NCBI GenBank assembly: GCA_035578175.1
Contig: JAQMRL010000001.1
Span: 186,507,283 to 186,571,282, forward strand
Source: Catonia carolina
Taxonomy: Eukaryota > Arthropoda > Insecta > Hemiptera > Achilidae
DNA: 64,000 nucleotides
Direction of reading: 5' to 3'
The notes under the pieces are model-generated. The model was not told the origin of the DNA. It saw only the letters and a list, made by a program, of their open reading frames with translations, and did no database searches. Positions 9,830 through 20,447 of this stretch are shown one piece after another. The position numbers and the translations under genes are program-made. Positions within the stretch are counted from its first letter, which is position 1, and every line of letters begins with the position of its first letter.

Positions 9830-12380
9830 TTATTTTTGGCCTCGCGGACCGAATATTTTGTTATTTTTTAGTTTTATTTTTTGTTAAAACAGTGATTTTA
9901 TGGGTTATACTCTGAACTGGGTGTAGGTTAACGTTATTGGAAACGTATTGTATGGAATTCAAGAACCGTTCTATACCTGATAACAATAGGCCTAGTGCGT
10001 GTAGTCGTACAATCAAGAAAAGTGTATTGAATTGCAACTTACTGATAGTGTATTTATTGTAGCCCCCTTTTTGCTCACGCGAACCCCAAAGGTTCGCTAC
10101 CAAAAGCAAAAGTGGCACAGGGGACAAGAAAAAAAAACTACCCCAAAAACAGACTGCGGTGATGTGGTGCAAAGAAAATAAAATTAACAAGATTAATTTT
10201 GATTACTTAAAAATTTAATAAAAAAAATATTAATAGATAGGTAACCTTTATAAATATAAGATAAATTAAGTTTTATGTTTAGTATTTAAGAAGAATTACA
10301 AAAACGTTACGCAGGCATTAAATTGAAATTATCATAATTAATGACCAAAATTTTATATTATAGTACGAGCTCAATAATAAATTAGCATGCTTTAAACTGG
10401 ATCCATAAATATAATTTAAGAAAATCTTTAAGTAATTTTAAAATAGAAAAGACCATTTCGGTTTTACAATTATAATTATTAGAAATTAATAAGCGATAAA
10501 TAGAAATCAAATGAAAGTACCAAATTAAATATAAGAATTAATCCGATTGCCTTTACACGAAAGAAATTCATAAAAATAAAATTTAAATAAAAAAACATGA
10601 TTAAACTGTTTCTTTAAAAGATTTGATCTAAATAAAAAAAAACAAAAAAATAGTATATAATTAGTTTCACTAAACGAAACACAAGGTAAATTTTACCTTG
10701 AGTAACAAAATTTAATTTTACAAGATAATCATCATGCAATATTTTAGCAAAATAATTCAAATTTTTATTTATAATATTAAAAAAATAAGAGAAAGCCAGA
10801 AACACAAAAGGCTTAATACAATATTAACATTATAAGTTAAATGCAAAACATGTTTTGTCCACCACGAGACAAGATTATGCAAAATTGCATAATGCAGCAA
10901 ACATAAGAATAATAAGGATCATTTTTATGATTAACAAAATTAATTATAAAAATTCAATTATTTGTAATATAAGAAATTTATCAGTTATTATAAATAGAAG
11001 ACGGATGAGTAGAATTAGAAGAATAAGGATGATCCCCGAAAGAACATGCTAGTTAGCTAGCCGGAGACTTGTTTAAACCAAAGGCGACTTATCCATTTAA
11101 AATCACTGATTCCAGATTTATGTTTACTGAATATTTGGGCCCAAAAATTTATCTTGTGCAAAAAATTAGTTTACAGATGAGTTGATTTAAACTTATAAAA
11201 GGCGACACTTTCAGGTGAAGTTAGAATAGTTGAAATTGACCTTTTGGCTTCCATGTCGCCCCAAAAGGATTAGTAAAACTTGTATAAAATATTGAAGGAA
11301 CTGCTCCCCAAAGCTGGTCCCTGCAAAGAGCAGAAAACCAGGACTTAGAATAATGAGGGCCTCCGCAAAAGACAAACAAAAGATATAATTAAAAGTAGGT
11401 AAACCCCACCAGCACAGCAAAAGATTAAAGAAAAGAAAAAAACTTAATAGTAAACTTTAAGAAAAGCTTTAAGTTAAAATTTAGAAAATAAAATTACCCA
11501 AAAGGGTTTACCAAAAATTTACAAAATCTTAAAAATATCGTTTACGGCTACAATGGGTTTTAACTACAAGCATAATAAAAGAAATAGAACAAGGACTTAC
11601 CGTAAAAAAAACGGGAATTGCAATTAGTCATACAGCAACGTAAAAGCGCCCCGAAAAGAAACAATAAAAATTTACGGCACACATAATTCAAGAACCGAAC
11701 ATCTTCCAGACCAATTGCAAAGAGAGAGCGAGTATATCAAATCATTCATAATGAAGCCTCGGTTCTGACGTCACCGACCCCTTCCCCCCGCTAAACATGT
11801 ACCAAGAGAACATGAAAAGCAAGAAGAAACGGATTCGACAAGAAGGTACAGATAACAGCAGTCGGCAGTACAAAGACAGAATGAATGCAAATTGATAACG
11901 AGATAACGGATTACGGCGACATTGAAAGATAACGAAATTTAAATTCAACATAACAGAAAAAGGAAAAATAAATAATTAAATAAAGTAACATTAATTTAAA
12001 AATGTTACATTATTATTATTCCGCGATAAAACTACATTATTATTCCAAACTAATCTGAATAATAAATATCAAAATATTATTTATCAACTTACTCGAATAT
12101 TCTTTTGTTCTATAAATTAAAGTACACGGACTATAATTTATTTCAAATTACGTACTTATTACTTATTACGTTATTATTTACTGTACTTCACATAATACTG
12201 TAATATTATCGTCGTACGGCAATACGTTTTATATTTCATACATTAAATTTATTTTCGTATGTAAAGTTTATAATTTTATATTAATATCGTATATTAATGT
12301 AAATAAATACAACCACCTTTTGAAAAATTAAACAAGATATCCTACCTTTCAAATCTACACAGGGGAATAATACTGTTAAA
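9830..12380 (+). other. long untranslated leader of BEL/Pao element
   Basis: About 2.55 kb between the 5' LTR and the gag ATG with no convincing plus-strand ORF. It is AT-rich with a few GC-richer islands (about 10060-10100, 11230-11400, 11740-11900). Such a long leader is unusual for BEL/Pao elements and might hold packaging signals, an intron or a nested insertion that I could not delimit. The 109-codon minus-strand ORF at 9861-10190 resembles nothing known. Confidence 0.6.
9836..9852 (+). promoter_or_regulatory. putative primer-binding site
   Basis: TGGCCTCGCGGACCGAA begins six bases after the 5' LTR. A TGG start fits annealing to the CCA end of a tRNA primer. I could not match it to a particular insect tRNA from memory, so its identity is open. 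Confidence 0.45.
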
Positions 12381-13772
12381 ATGTCGAAAGCAGAGAATAA
12401 ATTAAAGATTTTAATATCACGTCGGGAGAAATTATTTCGTAGAGTGCAAGTACTACACGATTTAATTCCGAAACTTAACGATCCTGATAAAGTTACCGAT
12501 TTTAAAACTCGATACCACAATTTATCGCAAACATTTAAAGATTTTGAAGAAGTTCAAGAAGATATTTATTCTATTATTTTAACTTTGGATGATACTTTAG
12601 ATTCGGATCCCACGGTCCAGGCAACGACATCTTTTGAACAGATGTACTTTAAAGTAACTGCTGCTTACGAAAGCACAATCCAACCTGAAATACAGTCTCA
12701 AGGCACTAGCATTACTAAGAAGTTAGTTCGCCCTCGACTCCCAGAGATTAACTTGCCGAAGTTTGACGGTCAAATCACACAATGGCCATCTTTTTATGAT
12801 AACTTTAAGTCATTAATACATATGAATGATGCCATAACGCCAACTGAGAAATATCATTACTTAATTAGCTCACTTTCCGGCCCACCATTGGCCATAGTCC
12901 GTGCACTGCCTATTTCTGACACTAATTATGAAATTTCTTGGAATTCACTCGTCAGTAAATATCAAAATAAGCGTATGATTGCTACGAGCTTACTTGATTC
13001 TATTTTTAGTTATAAGCCGACAGTAACTGAATCGGCTAAAGGACTTAATTATTTTTTAACAAACATGTATGAGCCTGTTACAGCACTAAAGGCTATAGAC
13101 ATTCCCGACTTGGGAGATTTCATTTTATTGTATTTGTCACTAAATAACCTACCGTTATCGACCCGTAAGCATTTCGAATTACAACATTTAAAAACAGCCA
13201 TACCAAAATTTAGCGATTTGATTACGTTTGTTCAAAACCAATCTCGGGTGTTAGAAGTTTCAGAAACGCATACCATAACTAGTTCTCATAAATCAGCGAC
13301 TCACAACAATTCAAAACCTCAAATATTTTCACAGACAAACCGGAATAAACCTGGAGGCTTACGACAAGTCTCACTAACTCTGGCTAACAAATCGAAAGGG
13401 AAAACAAATAAAATTTATCCGTGTGTTATTTGCAATAGTAATCACTCCATTTTTAGATGTGATACATTTTTTAATTTACTACCGAATGATCGACAAGCCA
13501 AAGCTAAATCTTTTCGACTTTGTTATAATTGCCTTAAGTCAGGGCATCTCGTTAAGGATTGTCCTTCAAAAATAAACTGTTCTAAGTGCAACGGACGTCA
13601 TCATTCATTAATTCACGGATGTGTATCGTCAAATACGTTAGATACAATAAAGGATAACTCATCTAATCATAGTACTGTTTCATCTCAAAATTCCGTGCAA
13701 CCGAACACTGCGTCAGGGCATACTTCAAGCACTTTACATGCCGATTCATCAAATGCGACTTTTGTATTGTAA
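12381..13772 (+). CDS. gag: BEL/Pao Gag polyprotein (capsid and nucleocapsid)
   Basis: A 463-residue Gag, which assembles the cytoplasmic virus-like particle and packages element RNA. The ATG at 12381 follows a clean untranslated stretch and opens with MSKAENKLKILISRR. Residues about 1-75 look helical and coiled-coil-like. Residues about 115-290 match the DUF1759 region typical of BEL/Pao Gag (LPEINLPKFDG, W..FYD.F, ...YLISSLSGPPLAIV). Three cysteine-histidine clusters follow: CVICNSNHSIFRC near 347, the canonical knuckle CYNCLKSGHLVKDC near 381 and CSKCNGRHH near 401. The tail is serine- and asparagine-rich. The ORF ends at a TAA (13770-13772), beyond which protease-like sequence continues in the same frame. 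In this family gag and pol are normally one ORF, so the stop is probably a mutation. Confidence 0.93.
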   Translation: MSKAENKLKILISRREKLFRRVQVLHDLIPKLNDPDKVTDFKTRYHNLSQTFKDFEEVQEDIYSIILTLDDTLDSDPTVQATTSFEQMYFKVTAAYESTIQPEIQSQGTSITKKLVRPRLPEINLPKFDGQITQWPSFYDNFKSLIHMNDAITPTEKYHYLISSLSGPPLAIVRALPISDTNYEISWNSLVSKYQNKRMIATSLLDSIFSYKPTVTESAKGLNYFLTNMYEPVTALKAIDIPDLGDFILLYLSLNNLPLSTRKHFELQHLKTAIPKFSDLITFVQNQSRVLEVSETHTITSSHKSATHNNSKPQIFSQTNRNKPGGLRQVSLTLANKSKGKTNKIYPCVICNSNHSIFRCDTFFNLLPNDRQAKAKSFRLCYNCLKSGHLVKDCPSKINCSKCNGRHHSLIHGCVSSNTLDTIKDNSSNHSTVSSQNSVQPNTASGHTSSTLHADSSNATFVL

Positions 13773-13949
13773 GGTACAGCCGTTGTACTCATTAAAGATA
13801 AATGTAACGGTTTTCAGCCTGTTCGAGCGATAATTGATTCGAGCGCTCAGACTTCATTTATAACTACTAAGTGTGCAAAACGACTAGGGTTGTCATCTAA
13901 AAATATTTCATTTTCCATCGCTGGCCTCGGTCAGCAAGTTTGTACGTGA
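13773..13949 (+). pseudogene. BEL/Pao aspartic protease region, broken
   Basis: In the Gag frame after the TAA the sequence reads GTAVVLIKDKCNGFQPVRAI, then IDSSAQTSFIT, then a KRLGLSS helix and IAGLGQQ. This is the retropepsin-like domain that frees Gag and Pol products. The catalytic loop, normally D-S/T-G or a close variant, reads D-S-S here. The Gag frame closes at TGA 13947-13949. The following pol frame is offset by one base, so a single-base indel around 13945-13950 is likely. It is bounded by a stop upstream and a frame change downstream, so it is not translatable as a unit with either neighbour. Confidence 0.8.
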
Positions 13950-13950
13950 T

Positions 13951-16900
13951 GTGGGCGGAACAACTACATGTATTTTAAAACCTAGGGACTCCAATGGACC
14001 TTTTTTAACAACAGAAGCCGTCATCATTCCGAAGATTACCTTAGATATGCCTTCACTTCCAATATCTAATAGCACTTGTGATCGATTTAAGCATCTATAC
14101 TTAGCTGATCCTAATTACTTCACTCCGGGACCAATTGAGTTTTTAATAGCAGCAGATTTATACCCTGAAATCTATGATGGCGATAAACTCTTGGCAACTA
14201 ATTTAAACGGTCCTGCGGCACTACATAGTATTTTTGGTTGGGTCATTTCTGGCCGTGTCACTACTCAACATACTGAAGCTTCTGTAACAACATCGTGCGT
14301 ATTATCATCAACCACTTCTCTGGATTCTACGCTTCGTAAATTCTGGGAAACAGAAAACGTGCCTCTTGTGGTACCACCTAATCCGGACGATGAATACTGT
14401 GAAGAAACATTTTCTACCCAGCATTATCGTGATGATTCGGGAAGATATGTCGTCCCATTGCTGTTAAAGAAACCAACTCCACCATTACGTGATTCTTTCA
14501 CTCCAGCACTTCGTACACTGCGCTCAATTCATCGACGTTTGTCATTTCAACCGCAACTGAAAGAAGATTATACTAACTTTATGCTCGATTATTTGCGTTT
14601 AGGACACATGGAGCCTGTGCCGTTAAATAATTCTAATTCAAGTTCGTGCTTTATTCCTCATCACTGCATCATAAAAGAAGCAAGTTCTACTACAAAAGTC
14701 AGAGTCGTTTTCGACGCCTCTTCCCGGACCAGTGGCGGAAGATCGTTAAATGATGTAGTGTATGCCGGTCCTAAACTTCAAAGAAATATCGTGGATATTC
14801 TCCTTCGTTTTAGGCTACAGCCTATTGTATTTTGTGGCGATATCTGCAAGATGTACCGACAAATTCTTATTCATCCGAAAGATCGTAAATATCAACATAT
14901 ACTCTGGCATTCCAACCCTGAAGAGCCTCTTGAAGAATTCGAATTGAGGACTGTTACATATGGTGTGTCTTCTTCACCGTTTTTGGTGCTGAGAGTGATT
15001 AAACAACTAGTCAAAGACAAGGGTCATGATTTCCCTCTTGCTTCAACCGCTTTAGAAAATGACATCTACGTAGACGATATACTGTCGGGTTCATCATCTG
15101 TTGAAGGAGCACTCGAACTTCAAAGGCAGTTAATCGATTTACTTCAGCGAGGGGGCTTCGAACTTCGAAAGTGGACAAGTAACTCGCCTGAGTTATTACA
15201 AGCAGCTCCAAAAGAAACGTGGGAAACACCCATATCATTTGACAATGAAGGAGATTATTTTGTGAAACTATTAGGCGTTCAATGGTCGGCATCTGCGGAT
15301 ATTTTTTCTTATAAAATATCTGATTTGGCAAACAACTGTACGAAGCGAACCATGCTTTCACTTATTGCCAGGATATTCGACCCTGTTGATTGGCTCACTC
15401 CGGTAATTATGCGGGCCAAAGGCTTTCTACAAAGAATATGGCTTCAAGGTTTGGATTGGGACACACCAGTTCCTTCTCAGTTAGAAAACGATTGGAAACG
15501 TTTTTCTGGTCAACTTCCTACATTATCAAACCTAAAAATTGATCGATATATATTAATGGAAACCATTACTCAGTGTCACCTTCTCGGATTTTCTGATGCA
15601 TCCGAGATAGGCTACAGTTGTGCTATTTACTTAAGAGTTGAAAACTCTTTCTCAGAGGTCAAGATTACTCTTCTTACAGCTAAATCACGTGTAGCACCTC
15701 TTAAAAATCTGTCTATACCACGTCTTGAGCTCTGTGGAGCTCTTCTTCTATCTAAACTAATGTCGTTTGTCGCACAAACCCTTCAGCCAGTAATTAATGT
15801 TACTAATATACGTTTATTTACTGACTCTACTACTGTTTTGGCTTGGCTGCAAACACCACTTTATCAGTTGAAGATCTACGTTGCTAACCGAGTGACTGAA
15901 ATTCTGGAACTTACAAAAAGAGATCAGTGGACTCATGTATCCACCCTTGACAATCCTGCAGATTGCGCATCTAGAGGGCTTGACCCTATAGAACTTATAA
16001 ACCATCCTTTATGGTGGAAAGGACCTTCTTGGTTAACCTTACCAATGGAAAAATGGCCTAAACCTGGCAAAACCTTGCCTTCACCGAATGAACTTCCTGA
16101 TATAAAAACAGTTACCTTACTTTCTGAAACTAATGATTCGATTGTGTTCAAGTTTGATATACTCGAACGAGTCTCTTCGATTACACGATTACATCGCGTG
16201 ACTGCTTGGTGTTTTCGTTTTATTAAATGCCTACGCAACAAATGTAAAGAGTGTAGCCCTCTCTCAGCCTTAGAGTTACAACATGCTCGTCACTTTTGGC
16301 TGCAAGAAGTACAGAAAAACTACTTCCAAGCTGACCTTCGTGCCATTCGTAATGGACGCAATACATCAAACGCTCTACGTCGTTTAAGGCCGTTCCCCGA
16401 TTCATCTGGTTTGCTCAGGGTGGGGGGACGATTAACTCATGCAAAACTTTCTTTAGAAGTCAAGTACCCAGTCTTGCTTCCTAAAACATGCAGATATACA
16501 TTATTACTTATTGATGACTACCACAAAGGTTATCTTCATGCAGGTCCACGATTACTGCAGTCATTAATTCAAAGGAAATATTGGATCGTATCCATACGCA
16601 ATCTTATCCGTTCCCGACTTGCAAAATGTGTAATTTGTTTCAAGCAGAAAGCAATCACGATGCAATCACTTATGGGTGACTTACCTGCTCCTCGTGTTAA
16701 TCCTTCAAGACCATTTCTTCACGTTGGGATTGATTTTGGTGGACCATATCGCGTCAAAAAGTCAAGAAGACGAAATGCCAAAACCTTCAAGGCTTACATC
16801 TGTTTATTTTTCTGTCTTTCAACGAAAGCTGTTCACCTTGAAACGGTGTCAGACTTAACCACCGATGCGTTCCTTGCGGCCTTTGACCGTTTCACATCTC

Positions 16901-17649
16901 GAAGAGGACTTTCCACGGATGTATATACCGACTGTGGATCTAATTTTGTTGGAGCTAATCGATATCTTATGGGAATATTTAAGTTCTTCGCAACTTCACC
17001 TCAAAGGAAGGAAATTACTGATGCGCTGTCAAAGCGAAATATCAAATGGCATTTCAATCCACCAACGGCAAGCCATTTTGGTGGTCTGTGGGAGGCTGGA
17101 ATCCGATCAACGAAGTACCATTTAAGACGAGTTGTGGGTGAACAAGTATTAACTTATGAGGAAATGGACACCCTCCTGTGCAGAATAGAAGCTATTTTTA
17201 ATTCTCGTCCTCTTGGAGGGGAACTGTCTACTGACCCTACTGAAGTCGACGTCCTCACTCCTGGTCATTTTTTAATCGGCCAACCTTTGGTCAACCCGCC
17301 TGAAATTGACCTTACTAATGTTCCTGTCAACCGACTGAAGCGTTGGGAGCTTGTCAAACAAATGCAGCAACATTTTTGGAATCGATGGAGAATAGAATAC
17401 CTCCATACTCTGCAACAACGCCAGAAATGGACTACTGACCAACCAAACATAAAACGAGGTGCCATCGTTTTACTAAAAGAAGCTGTTTCACCAGTCCTTC
17501 AGTGGAATCTTGGATGGATCGAACAGGTGCACCCAGGGCCAGATAACCGAATTCGTGTCGTCACAGTTCGCACTCCACACGGAGTCTTCCGTCGTCCTGT
17601 AGCCAAGATCGCCTTGCTTCCTACGGTTGAAGACGGTCAGGCTGCCTAA
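13951..17649 (+). CDS. pol: BEL/Pao Pol: reverse transcriptase, RNase H, integrase
   Basis: An open frame of about 1,232 codons carrying the replication enzymes. No real start codon is expected, since Pol is normally fused to Gag; the frame simply opens after the break near 13950. The reverse transcriptase begins about residue 230 (RVVFDASSRTSGG), with the catalytic YVDD near residue 372 (DIYVDDILSG). RNase H follows with GFSDAS near 546 and LFTDSTTVLAWLQ near 622. The integrase has an HHCC-like zinc module (H..H..CVIC, about 855-900) and the D,D,E core: GIDFGGP near 926, YTDCGSN near 991 and GGLWEAG near 1044. The C-terminal DUF5641 domain includes LKRWE, QHFWNRW and GRxRVVTVRT-like blocks to the stop at 17649. 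All catalytic motifs look intact and no internal stop is present. Confidence 0.95.
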   Translation: MGGTTTCILKPRDSNGPFLTTEAVIIPKITLDMPSLPISNSTCDRFKHLYLADPNYFTPGPIEFLIAADLYPEIYDGDKLLATNLNGPAALHSIFGWVISGRVTTQHTEASVTTSCVLSSTTSLDSTLRKFWETENVPLVVPPNPDDEYCEETFSTQHYRDDSGRYVVPLLLKKPTPPLRDSFTPALRTLRSIHRRLSFQPQLKEDYTNFMLDYLRLGHMEPVPLNNSNSSSCFIPHHCIIKEASSTTKVRVVFDASSRTSGGRSLNDVVYAGPKLQRNIVDILLRFRLQPIVFCGDICKMYRQILIHPKDRKYQHILWHSNPEEPLEEFELRTVTYGVSSSPFLVLRVIKQLVKDKGHDFPLASTALENDIYVDDILSGSSSVEGALELQRQLIDLLQRGGFELRKWTSNSPELLQAAPKETWETPISFDNEGDYFVKLLGVQWSASADIFSYKISDLANNCTKRTMLSLIARIFDPVDWLTPVIMRAKGFLQRIWLQGLDWDTPVPSQLENDWKRFSGQLPTLSNLKIDRYILMETITQCHLLGFSDASEIGYSCAIYLRVENSFSEVKITLLTAKSRVAPLKNLSIPRLELCGALLLSKLMSFVAQTLQPVINVTNIRLFTDSTTVLAWLQTPLYQLKIYVANRVTEILELTKRDQWTHVSTLDNPADCASRGLDPIELINHPLWWKGPSWLTLPMEKWPKPGKTLPSPNELPDIKTVTLLSETNDSIVFKFDILERVSSITRLHRVTAWCFRFIKCLRNKCKECSPLSALELQHARHFWLQEVQKNYFQADLRAIRNGRNTSNALRRLRPFPDSSGLLRVGGRLTHAKLSLEVKYPVLLPKTCRYTLLLIDDYHKGYLHAGPRLLQSLIQRKYWIVSIRNLIRSRLAKCVICFKQKAITMQSLMGDLPAPRVNPSRPFLHVGIDFGGPYRVKKSRRRNAKTFKAYICLFFCLSTKAVHLETVSDLTTDAFLAAFDRFTSRRGLSTDVYTDCGSNFVGANRYLMGIFKFFATSPQRKEITDALSKRNIKWHFNPPTASHFGGLWEAGIRSTKYHLRRVVGEQVLTYEEMDTLLCRIEAIFNSRPLGGELSTDPTEVDVLTPGHFLIGQPLVNPPEIDLTNVPVNRLKRWELVKQMQQHFWNRWRIEYLHTLQQRQKWTTDQPNIKRGAIVLLKEAVSPVLQWNLGWIEQVHPGPDNRIRVVTVRTPHGVFRRPVAKIALLPTVEDGQAA

Positions 17650-17798
17650 CCCTAACCCAAGTTCAGAGTTCACAGTTTTTTTTTTGTTAGTTTTTAATAG
17701 TTTTTTCTCTTTTTTTACAAGTGCGTTTTGACTTTTGTTTATTTTATCAAGTTTGAACTTTTGCGTGTTTGAGACTTAAAAAAATTAACCCTTTTTTG
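17650..17798 (+). other. 3' untranslated region of BEL/Pao element
   Basis: Short T-rich segment between the Pol stop and the polypurine tract. No env-like coding sequence is present. Confidence 0.8.
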
Positions 17799-17808
17799 GT
17801 GGGGGGTA
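17799..17808 (+). promoter_or_regulatory. polypurine tract
   Basis: GGTGGGGGGTA lies immediately before the 3' LTR and is the expected primer site for plus-strand DNA synthesis. Confidence 0.8.
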
Positions 17809-18184
17809 TGTTCAGAACTCATTTTATTTTAAAGCAGATAGACTGCAGACAATTACATAGTATTAGTTTATCAATAGATAAGGCCTCCTTCATTCCTTTA
17901 CCTGAACCAGTCCGAGTCAAACAACCGAGCAGTGAGGGTCGTCCTGTCGCGCCGTGCGCTATTACGTGAACCTGCGGACGTTCCGCCATCAGAGATTTAC
18001 GCTACTTTCACCCCAGATGCATCTGCGGGCTGCTGCAAGGGTTCAAGGTGACGATAAGAGGGAAAAAGAGGTAAATGTGTCTTAATTCTAATATTCTGTA
18101 TCCATATTTTCCCCTCCACCACCTTGGCCTATGTTTTTAGAGTTTTGTTTTAGTGCTATTTAAAGCTACCAGAGTTATCGAACA
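17809..18184 (+). repeat. 3' LTR of BEL/Pao element
   Basis: 376 bp, the same length as the 5' LTR and about 99.5 percent identical to it (two substitutions counted by eye). It ends TTATCGAACA and is followed by the duplication ATTAC at 18185-18189. Confidence 0.95.
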
Positions 18185-18506
18185 ATTACGAAGGTTGGCT
18201 ATCATCATGGTCAGTCGTACCTTGTCCACTGCTGCTCTGAAAAGGTCATGCGACGAGCAGTTAAACGCTTCTCTCAGGTTTCTTAACCAGGATATTCGTC
18301 TGTGTCCCACCGAGCGTTTACCAACGAGTTTCCCTTGAATTATGAGATGCAGAATCTCGTATTTAGGCCCCCTCATGATGTGTCCAAGGTATGTCAGTTT
18401 TCTTATCTTTATGCTCTGCAGGATTTCCAGCTCTTTTCCCATTCTTCTGAGGACCTCCATATTTGTGACCCTGTCCGTCCACGGTATTCGAAGCATTTTC
18501 CGGTAA
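18185..18506 (-). pseudogene. RTE-like LINE 3' fragment (host of the BEL/Pao insertion)
   Basis: The minus strand reads YRKMLRIPWTDRVTNMEVL, RRMGKELEILQSIKIRKL, TYLGHIMRGPKYEILHLI, GKLVGKRSVGHRRISWL and ...LFRAAVDKVRLTMMIANLRN. This is the C-terminal region found after the reverse transcriptase in APE-type, RTE-like LINEs. The frame continues across the BEL/Pao duplication to its stop and (GAA)n tail at 9428-9453. The fragment is 5'-truncated and flanked by the 12-bp duplication TTCTTAGCCTCT (18507-18518 and 9416-9427), so it arrived as a short target-primed insertion of about 350 bp before the BEL/Pao element landed in it. Confidence 0.85.
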
Positions 18507-19564
18507 TTCTTAGCCTCTAGGGAGGTCAAAAATCTTACAAGAACTTCAAAGGAGGTTCAGAACCTCTGGAGGCATTGTTTACTTCTATAAACAACAGAAA
18601 GTATACCTGTGTCAAGAAACTATAAAATACTATAAGTTATAGTTAAAATTTTATGTAGGAACAACTAATTTACCGATATTTTGTTTCCTAAAAGACAATA
18701 TCAGACTGCTAAATCACCTGTTTCATGAAAACTTATTTGCAGGTCTATTCTTTTTAATGTTTAAAGTGTAATATAATTTAAGGTAGAATAAAATAAGATA
18801 TCATTATAGTTTTTCAATTAAATTACGTGTCAACGTTTTATTTTATGCGCATTCAATTTAACTTATCTAGATACATTTAATATTTGAAATTTCCGGTAAA
18901 TTTTATAAAATAAACTGTATTTCATGTGCGAATAAACCTATTGGTGAACGAATAATACATTGCACAATAGCATTCATGTATTGATATAGTAATAACAAAT
19001 CTGATACGTCTACTTCAGTTTGATTAGATTGCACAGAAAATCAATAGAGATTTCATTCCTTTGGTTATTTGAGAATAGAAACCAAGTTTCGTGCCTGCCT
19101 ATTGAATCAATCTTTTCTGCAAAAGCGTGTTATTTGTTGTGGAAAATTGAAGAACGCATAACGAGCCATTGTGAAAATGGCAGCTTAATCGGAATCTGCG
19201 ATGAAAATACCAAGATTGTTAATTATTATTTATTATGAACAATATTTTACAACCCTACTGACATTTTGTTTACTTGTTTCCGTTTTTTGTTTATTAAAAC
19301 ATTGTTTTTAATCCTTAAAATTATCGTTAGTTGCAATTATTTTAAGTAGTAATAAAGTTTACCTATATGGGTATAATTTTTATTTATGTAGAAAATAATC
19401 CAAACTGGTGCTCCACAACCTGGTGTTTTCTCGTACTTTATATTTCATTTTATAAATTTCTCATCTTCCACAAAGTAATAACACAATAGTATGAAAATTC
19501 ACTGATGATTCACGCAGCACAAGAAAATTTACGAATTGCATCACAACATTTTCATCAACACTTA

Positions 19565-19655
19565 AGACAGTGTATTGGTTACATAAGGCAGTGTATTGGT
19601 TGCTACTGTGATTGTATTGGTTGCGACAGTATATTGCTGCTGTATTAGTTGTTAA
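19565..19655. repeat. degenerate short tandem repeat (CAGTGTATTGGTT-like)
   Basis: Four to five imperfect copies of a 20-25-base unit around the core GTATTGGTT (GCAGTGTATTGGTTGC, GATTGTATTGGTTGC, GCTGTATTAGTTG). Too short and diverged to be a satellite. Confidence 0.6.
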
Positions 19656-19888
19656 ACATAAAATTTAAATTATCGGCAAAAAACAAACTACTGATTTATA
19701 AAACGGAACACAAACCTGTGAATATACGGGATACAATTCTTGGTCACAATTAGTCACATTAATATTTAATACTTCAAAGTTTTCAGTCAAAAATACTTTT
19801 AAAAAATCACAGACTCACTTTAAACACAGACATACCAAAAACATACTCATACGAGTATATACATAAGTATATACTTATACTTATACTT

Positions 19889-19912
19889 ATTGGTTTATTA
19901 TTATAAACCAAT
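19889..19912. repeat. 9-bp inverted repeat next to TATACT repeats
   Basis: ATTGGTTTA / TAAACCAAT with a six-base loop, directly after four short ATACTTAT-type repeats. Function unknown. Confidence 0.6.
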
Positions 19913-20447
19913 ATATACATAAATAATACACAGACACGAACTCTCTCACAGTACATGAAGAAATTGGTAGTTTTGGACCATTTATGAGATACGACTTAAA
20001 AAATATCAGAATACAGAAGCTATCAACCTCCAAGACAACAGTGAGACACACAGACTAGATCCTACAGACTTATTTTAGTACTTTCACTCTAAGAGAAAAA
20101 ACACAATAAATTTGAAATTAATAGAGACACTAAGGGCGTTACTGACTCAAGTTTAATTCTCACAACACAACTATTCAATGTTATATGAGAGCAGGTTATA
20201 GATTAACAGTAATCCCAATACGTATGCGTGTGTGTGGGTGAGTGTATGGTTTTCTCTAATGATTTAAATACTGGAATAATGATTAATTCAATTCCTAAAA
20301 GGTAAAAGGTATTGATTACTGGTATTTGATTAGTATCAATTTACTTGCATTACTTGCTTCATAATTATCGGATTATTTACTAGTGTACATACTAAATTTT
20401 TATTTATTTTTATTATTCTAATTTTGTATTTAATGAATATTTTCCAG

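Larger units (their letters stand above)
9454..18184 (+). mobile_element. BEL/Pao LTR retrotransposon, near complete
   Basis: An 8,731-bp element bounded by two 376-bp LTRs that start TG and end CA, flanked by the 5-bp duplication ATTAC (9449-9453 and 18185-18189), the usual size for BEL/Pao. Order inside: LTR, putative primer site, 2.5-kb leader, gag, protease, reverse transcriptase, RNase H, integrase, polypurine tract, LTR. There is no env-like ORF. The LTRs differ at two of 376 positions, so the insertion is recent. The gag-pol frame is broken by a TAA at 13770-13772 and a frame change near 13945-13950, so this copy is probably unable to make the full polyprotein unless those are bypassed. 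Confidence 0.95.

Noticed and set aside
9861..10190. 109-codon minus-strand ORF in the BEL/Pao leader
   Set aside because: Hydrophobic, low-information sequence with no recognised motif, antisense to the element.
15011..16405. Minus-strand ORFs overlapping pol
   Set aside because: Antisense shadows of the well-supported Pol frame.
17650..17808. env-like ORF after pol
   Set aside because: Only 159 bp, T-rich, no ORF.
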